Assembly: GCA_021802775.1 (NCBI GenBank)
Contig: JAJZRJ010000004.1
Coordinates: 36,163 to 100,162 of the forward strand
Reading direction: 5' to 3'
DNA: 64,000 bases
Source: Deltaproteobacteria bacterium
Lineage (GTDB): Bacteria > Desulfobacterota > Desulfobulbia > Desulfobulbales > Desulfurivibrionaceae
Below are positions 60,259-64,000 of this stretch, piece after piece (within the stretch, counting starts at the first letter, position 1; each line of letters starts with the position of its first letter). The notes below the pieces were generated by a model. The model did not search any database and was not told the origin of the DNA. It saw only the letters and a program-made list of their open reading frames with translations. Position numbers and translations under genes: made by a program.

Positions 60259-61824
60259 TTATTTGGCATACTCGACGGAGCGGGTCTCGCGGATAACCGT
60301 GACCCGGATCTGGCCCGGATAGGTCAGCTCCTCCTCGATTTTCTTCACAATATCCTTGTTCAAGAGCATGGTCTCGGCGTCGCTGATCTGGCCGCTGTCC
60401 ACCATGATGCGGACCTCGCGGCCGGCCTGGATGGCGTAGGACTTCTCCACGCCCTTGAAGGAGTTGGCAATGCGTTCCAGATCTTCCAAGCGCTTGACAT
60501 AGGACTCGAGCATCTCCTTGCGGGCGCCGGGCCGCGCGCCGGAGAGGGCGTCGGCCGACTGCACCAGCACGTCGAGCACGCCCTCGGGCGGCACATCCTC
60601 GTGGTGGGCGGCAATGGCATGCACCACCTCGGCCGGCTCGCCGTACTTCTTGGCGATATCGGCACCGATGCTGGCGTGCGAGCCTTCCACTTCATGGTCC
60701 ACCGCCTTGCCGATATCGTGGAGAAGCCCGGCCCGTTTGGCCTGCTTGACATTGAGCCCCAGTTCCGAGGCCATTACCCCGCAGAGAAAGGCCACTTCCA
60801 ACGAGTGCTGGAGGCAGTTCTGGCCGTAGCTGGTGCGGTACTTGAGCCGGCCGAGCAGCTTGATCAGCTCCGGGTGCACACCGTGGGCGCCCACGTCGAA
60901 GGTGGCCTGTTCGCCCGCCTCGCGCATGGAGACTTCCAGTTCCTCGGCGACCTTGACCACCATCTCCTCGATCCGGGCCGGGTGGATGCGGCCGTCGGCA
61001 ATGAGCCGTTCGAGGGCGAGCCGCGCCACCTCACGCCGCACCGGGTTAAAGCCGGAGAGAATCACCGCCTCGGGGGTATCGTCGATGATGATGTCGATGC
61101 CGGTGGCCGCCTCAATGGCCCGGATATTGCGGCCTTCACGGCCGATAATCCGGCCTTTCATTTCGTCGTTGGGCAGGGGTACCACGGAGACGGTCCTTTC
61201 CGCCACGTAATCGCCGGCATAGCGGGAGATGGCCAGGGCCAGAATATTCTTGGCCTTGCGGTCCGCCTTCATCTTCATCTCGTTCTCGATCTTCACCACC
61301 GCCTTGGCGGCCTCCATGCGGGCCTCGCTCTCAATGCTCTCGATGAGCATCTGCTTGGCCTCGTCACGGGTCACCCCGGAGATATTCTCCAACTGGCGCC
61401 GCTGCTGCTCGACCAGGGAGGCGGCCTCCCGCCGCTTCTGTTCAAGCTGCTCCTCCTCCTTGAGGAAATACTGCTCCTTCTTCAGCAGCTCCATTTCGCG
61501 TTTATCGAGGATGTCGATCTTGCGTTCGATCTGGTCCAGCTTCTGGATCAGCCGCTTTTCCTCCTCGGCGACTTCCTTCTTCCGGTCGCGGACCTCGCGC
61601 TCCGCCTCCTGCTTCAGTTGCAGGGCCTCGTCGCGGCTCTGCAGCGCTGCTTCCTTCTTGATCTGTTCGGCTTCGGCCAGGGCCTTTTCAATGAGCTTGC
61701 GGCCCTGGGCCTCGATGTTCTGCTGCCGCGCCTCAAACAGGAACCGGCGCAGCGCCACCCCCAGCCCGACCCCGGCGGCAGCGGCGGCCAGCACAATGAC
61801 TATGAAAAACGTGGTACTTATCAT
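60259..61824 (-). CDS. rny: Ribonuclease Y
   Basis: Membrane-anchored endoribonuclease starting bulk mRNA decay. The 521-residue protein has an N-terminal membrane helix ([20 protein letters not shown]), a long coiled coil (about 30-190), a KH domain ([34 protein letters not shown]), and an HD domain with [17 protein letters not shown] plus the C-terminal block [15 protein letters not shown]. Full length and intact. It lies downstream of a probable 6S RNA and upstream of tyrS on the minus strand. Confidence 0.97.
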   Translation of the reverse strand: MISTTFFIVIVLAAAAAGVGLGVALRRFLFEARQQNIEAQGRKLIEKALAEAEQIKKEAALQSRDEALQLKQEAEREVRDRKKEVAEEEKRLIQKLDQIERKIDILDKREMELLKKEQYFLKEEEQLEQKRREAASLVEQQRRQLENISGVTRDEAKQMLIESIESEARMEAAKAVVKIENEMKMKADRKAKNILALAISRYAGDYVAERTVSVVPLPNDEMKGRIIGREGRNIRAIEAATGIDIIIDDTPEAVILSGFNPVRREVARLALERLIADGRIHPARIEEMVVKVAEELEVSMREAGEQATFDVGAHGVHPELIKLLGRLKYRTSYGQNCLQHSLEVAFLCGVMASELGLNVKQAKRAGLLHDIGKAVDHEVEGSHASIGADIAKKYGEPAEVVHAIAAHHEDVPPEGVLDVLVQSADALSGARPGARKEMLESYVKRLEDLERIANSFKGVEKSYAIQAGREVRIMVDSGQISDAETMLLNKDIVKKIEEELTYPGQIRVTVIRETRSVEYAK

Positions 61825-62270
61825 GACGGATGATCCCTCCCCAGAGGTTTATGGAAACGGCCGCCCGGCAAAGGGGGCCGAAAAGACCGCCTCATGCGCG
61901 CGCACCCAGATGACGGTGCGGCCACGGGCCACGGCCAGACAATCCGATGTGTTATGGGATGGGGAGGAGATGACGACGAGAACTGAAACGACACGATCCA
62001 AAACGAAAACGATCACGTGCCCGCCAGAACAATCAGCCTGCGGTTCAACCCTCTCCGCGGCCGGAGGCGCTTGTGCGATGGGGACACGCTTCCCGAACAC
62101 CCTTTTTGCACATGTCTAAACGCCCTGTTCTACTGTTTCGGTATTCGGACGACCATTTCCGGCCCCTTGCGGGCCAACGGCCTCCAGCATATCGTCGGCA
62201 ACGGCCGCCAAGGCAACCGCTGCGGAAATCAACATCTTCCCCTTGATCCCTATCTCTTTTGTCTATATAA
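61825..62270. other. Region between rny and the 6S RNA candidate, no certain gene
   Basis: About 445 bases. On minus, a 39-codon frame (62235-62116, starting MLISAAVALAAV, with AAGGGG upstream) is possible but unsupported. A minus frame of 83 codons (62100-61849) looks like noise. The stretch just before rny should contain its promoter or leader; I cannot define hexamers with confidence. Confidence 0.5.
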
Positions 62271-62486
62271 ACCCCGCCGACTCCGCGGGCGGCCTTACAG
62301 TAAATCCCCCGCCAGTGCGGTGTCGGCGCAGAGCCATCGAACCTAACAGGGTTAGGTGGGCGTTACCCGTATCGCCTTGTAAGGAATTTCGGAGACCGAA
62401 TTCCTTAGCCGGAGACAGCAAAGTCGCCCTTGGCTTTCAATGTTGGCTCGAAATTTTCTGGCCGATCACCAACAAGGCAGGGGAAT
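62271..62486 (-). ncRNA. ssrS: Probable 6S RNA
   Basis: Regulator that binds sigma-70 RNA polymerase by mimicking an open promoter. Evidence is structure and context, both seen on minus just after zapA. The ends pair (CCCCTGCC near 62483-62476 with GGCGGGG near 62278-62272, one bulge). The 5' part CCCTGCCTTGTTGGT resembles the conserved 6S start. The middle holds a 12-pair hairpin with one bulge (62380-62407), and a perfect ACCTAAC/GTTAGGT hairpin (62341-62357) lies on its 3' side, at the place of the small 3' hairpin in the E. coli central bubble. zapA-6S adjacency is common. At about 215 bases it is slightly long; exact ends are uncertain. Confidence 0.6.
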
Positions 62487-62489
62487 GGG

Positions 62490-62780
62490 TTATTCCCGTG
62501 CAGTATCTTCCACTTTTGCCGACAACCGGCCGAGTTGCTCCTCGACCCGCTGTCGATATTCCCGGAACTCCCGTTTCAGCTTCACATATTTGCCCGCCAC
62601 ATTCAGGCTCGTCAGGATCGCAATCTTGCCTGACGGAAGAACATGCGCCGGTGCCGTTTGCGTGAGGTCCTCGAGCTGCTTCTTGACGATCTGCAGAATC
62701 TCGCGGACATCCTCCTCCGGGGCATCGGTGTACAGTGGATACTCCTGGCCCATCACCTCAAATTTGACCAATCGTTCCAC
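62490..62780 (-). CDS. zapA: Cell division protein ZapA
   Basis: A 96-residue FtsZ-ring stabilising protein. The N-terminal ZapA fold is VKFEVMGQEYPLYTDAPEED followed by VREILQIVKKQLEDL, and ILTSLNVAGKYVKLKREFRE leads into the C-terminal coiled coil. It starts with GTG at 62780; GGGAG lies 6 bases upstream. It follows the ZapB-like gene by 58 bases, and the 6S RNA candidate begins at its stop. Confidence 0.92.
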   Translation of the reverse strand: MERLVKFEVMGQEYPLYTDAPEEDVREILQIVKKQLEDLTQTAPAHVLPSGKIAILTSLNVAGKYVKLKREFREYRQRVEEQLGRLSAKVEDTARE

Positions 62781-62838
62781 CTTCTTCTCCCTTCTTAATC
62801 AAAGGGGTACCAGAATCACCCCGGGATGGCAATGTTTT

Positions 62839-63159
62839 TCACGCGCTGCCGGCCGCGGCTTCCTGGGCGGCAACAGCGGCAGTGAAAAGCGACCCCTCCG
62901 CCGTAGCGCCATTGCCATTGCTACCAGCAAAGGCCTTTTCCCACTTCTCGACCGAACCGATCAGGGTATGCACCCGCTTCTTGATCTGATCCTTGTCCTC
63001 CTTGAGGCGGGACAATTCCTGCTGCAGCCCCTTTTTCTCCTCTTCCAACTGGCGCACCGTGGCGGCCAGGGCATTCTTTTCCTGCTGGATGGTATCGAGA
63101 TTCGCCATCAACTTCTCGACAATCTTTTCCAATCGACCCAAATCATTCTCGTATCCCAT
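62839..63159 (-). CDS. ZapB-like coiled-coil protein
   Basis: A 106-residue protein that is almost entirely coiled coil (about residues 5-75, LGRLEKIVEKLMANLDTIQQ to EEEKKGLQQELSRLKEDKDQ), then an alanine-rich tail. Coupled to zapA in a pattern common in Desulfobacterota, where it is taken as a ZapB-type division factor. The open frame extends to 63435, but ATG 63159 (MGYENDLGRLEKI) is the first with a plausible ribosome-binding site and coiled-coil start. Confidence 0.8.
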   Translation of the reverse strand: MGYENDLGRLEKIVEKLMANLDTIQQEKNALAATVRQLEEEKKGLQQELSRLKEDKDQIKKRVHTLIGSVEKWEKAFAGSNGNGATAEGSLFTAAVAAQEAAAGSA

Positions 63160-63249
63160 ATCGCAACCCCACCCTGTTTCGTCCGTATTCGAAAACCACA
63201 AAGATACTAATGGATTGACCACGAAAACGCGCATGATCAAAGCAATCGA

Positions 63250-63279
63250 AATGTACCCTGCGGCCAAAGCCCCCGTCAA
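63250..63279 (-). promoter_or_regulatory. Candidate promoter of zapB-zapA-6S
   Basis: On minus TTGACG (63279-63274), 18-base spacer, TACATT (63255-63250), with a leader of about 80 bases before the ATG at 63159. Hexamers are 5 and 4 of 6. Confidence 0.5.
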
Positions 63280-63331
63280 GGGTTTATCGCCGGGAATGGC
63301 CGTGACCAAAGGAAAAGCCAAGGAAATTTGC

Positions 63332-64000
63332 TCACCCCACGCGGAACAACAGGGTGTGGGGCGGAACCTGCTCACCCGGTGCAATGGTAGCGCCGTCGAG
63401 GACACAGAGGGGGCCAATGCTCGCACCGTCGCCAATCCGACAGCCGCGGATGGTCACCGACGCATCAATTCGGCATCCTTGGCCGATCTCGGTTGGCCCA
63501 CTGATGGTGACATTGGGCTGGATCACGGTATCGCGGCCAATAGTGGCGGAACGCTCAATGGCAATGGTCTCGGGATGGATCAGGGTGACACCAGCAAGCA
63601 TCAGTTCTACATTACGGCGCATCTGCAGGGACGCATGCGCCTGGGCCAGCTCCACCCGGGAATTGACCCCCAGCACCTCGAAGCAATCCGCACACACGTA
63701 GCGGTTGACCTGATGCCCATCACGGTTGGCAATGGCAACTATGTCGGTGAGATACATCTCGCCCTGGGCGTTGCCGGTGCCAACCCCTTTCAGGGCGGCA
63801 AAAAGAAAGGCGATATCCACGCAATAGATTCCGGCATTGATCTCCGTAATCTGGCGTTGCTCCGGGGTGGCGTCCTTCTCCTCGACAACGGCCACCACCC
63901 GTCCCACCTTGTCGGTAACAATGCGGCCATAATGGGTCGGGTTCTCCAGCACCGTGGTCATGACCGTCAGGGAGCTGCCGCCGGCCTCATGAGATCGGAA
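63332..64000 (-). CDS. GlmU-like nucleotidyltransferase with short beta-helix, 5' end cut by window edge
   Basis: The frame is open to base 64000, so the N-terminus is missing. The visible part matches the second half of the GlmU uridylyltransferase domain (LTVMTTVLENPTHYGRIVTD, VVAVVEEKDATPEQRQITEI, NAGIYCVDIAFLFAAL, GEMYLTDIVAIANRDG) and then a left-handed beta-helix that ends after about 80 residues (SATIGRDTVIQPNVTISGPT to GEQVPPHTLLFRVG). GlmU normally carries about 230 residues there, including acetyltransferase residues, which are absent. This is likely a UDP-GlcNAc-type pyrophosphorylase without acetyltransferase activity. Confidence 0.85.
   Translation of the reverse strand, partial: FRSHEAGGSSLTVMTTVLENPTHYGRIVTDKVGRVVAVVEEKDATPEQRQITEINAGIYCVDIAFLFAALKGVGTGNAQGEMYLTDIVAIANRDGHQVNRYVCADCFEVLGVNSRVELAQAHASLQMRRNVELMLAGVTLIHPETIAIERSATIGRDTVIQPNVTISGPTEIGQGCRIDASVTIRGCRIGDGASIGPLCVLDGATIAPGEQVPPHTLLFRVG

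Overview
This window is a GC-rich (roughly 60-65 %) chromosomal segment of an anaerobic, Gram-negative bacterium. Lipopolysaccharide genes (heptosyltransferase WaaF, GmhB, Kdo transferase WaaA) and the RseP/Dxr/CdsA/UppS block show an outer membrane. Pyruvate:ferredoxin oxidoreductase, LL-diaminopimelate aminotransferase (DapL), a ZapB-ZapA-6S RNA-Rny neighbourhood and many PAS/GAF sensor kinases fit the Desulfobacterota (former Deltaproteobacteria), perhaps a Desulfobulbales relative. The lineage is inferred from gene content only; there is no rRNA or tRNA gene in the window.

Layout. 1-7.7 kb (mostly minus strand): end of a purine nucleoside phosphorylase, a cNMP-binding histidine kinase, threonine synthase, the gpmI-rsfS pair, and a receiver protein next to a REC-PAS-kinase. 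7.8-13.1 kb (plus): fused secDF behind a perfect-consensus promoter, followed by a YkgJ-type protein, an HD hydrolase, tatC and an ftsB-like gene. 13.1-14.8 kb (minus): gmhB-waaF. 15.0-22.5 kb (plus): the classic rpsB-tsf-pyrH-frr-uppS-cdsA-dxr-rseP-tsaB translation/envelope block.

22.4-25.9 kb is an accessory island: four toxin-antitoxin-like modules in a row (mobile mystery proteins A/B with Fic, Phd/VapC, YefM/YoeB, HigB/HigA). The 3' end of tsaB is present twice, 48 of 51 bases identical, on either side of the first two modules, which suggests integration at this gene end. 26-36 kb is signalling: CheZ, a cysteine-rich PAS/GGDEF cyclase, the HrpA helicase, an actin-like ATPase with unusual nucleotide-binding motifs, and a GAF-PAS-kinase-receiver hybrid. 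36-49.5 kb: an HPF/cold-shock fusion, a DksA-like protein, waaA, carAB, ftsH-folP, a class I adenylate cyclase with a small thioredoxin-like protein, and cysE.

49.7-57.5 kb: PFOR, then five tightly overlapping genes (isoprenylcysteine-methyltransferase-like membrane enzyme, polyprenyl-synthetase-like enzyme, UbiE-like methyltransferase, FtsX-type permease, LolD/MacB-type ATPase). These look like one unit for making, methylating and moving an isoprenoid lipid, and are the best candidate here for an undescribed system. 57.6-64 kb: dapL, a long inverted repeat, tyrS and rny (minus), a probable 6S RNA, zapA, a zapB-like gene, and the edge of a GlmU-like nucleotidyltransferase with a shortened left-handed beta-helix.
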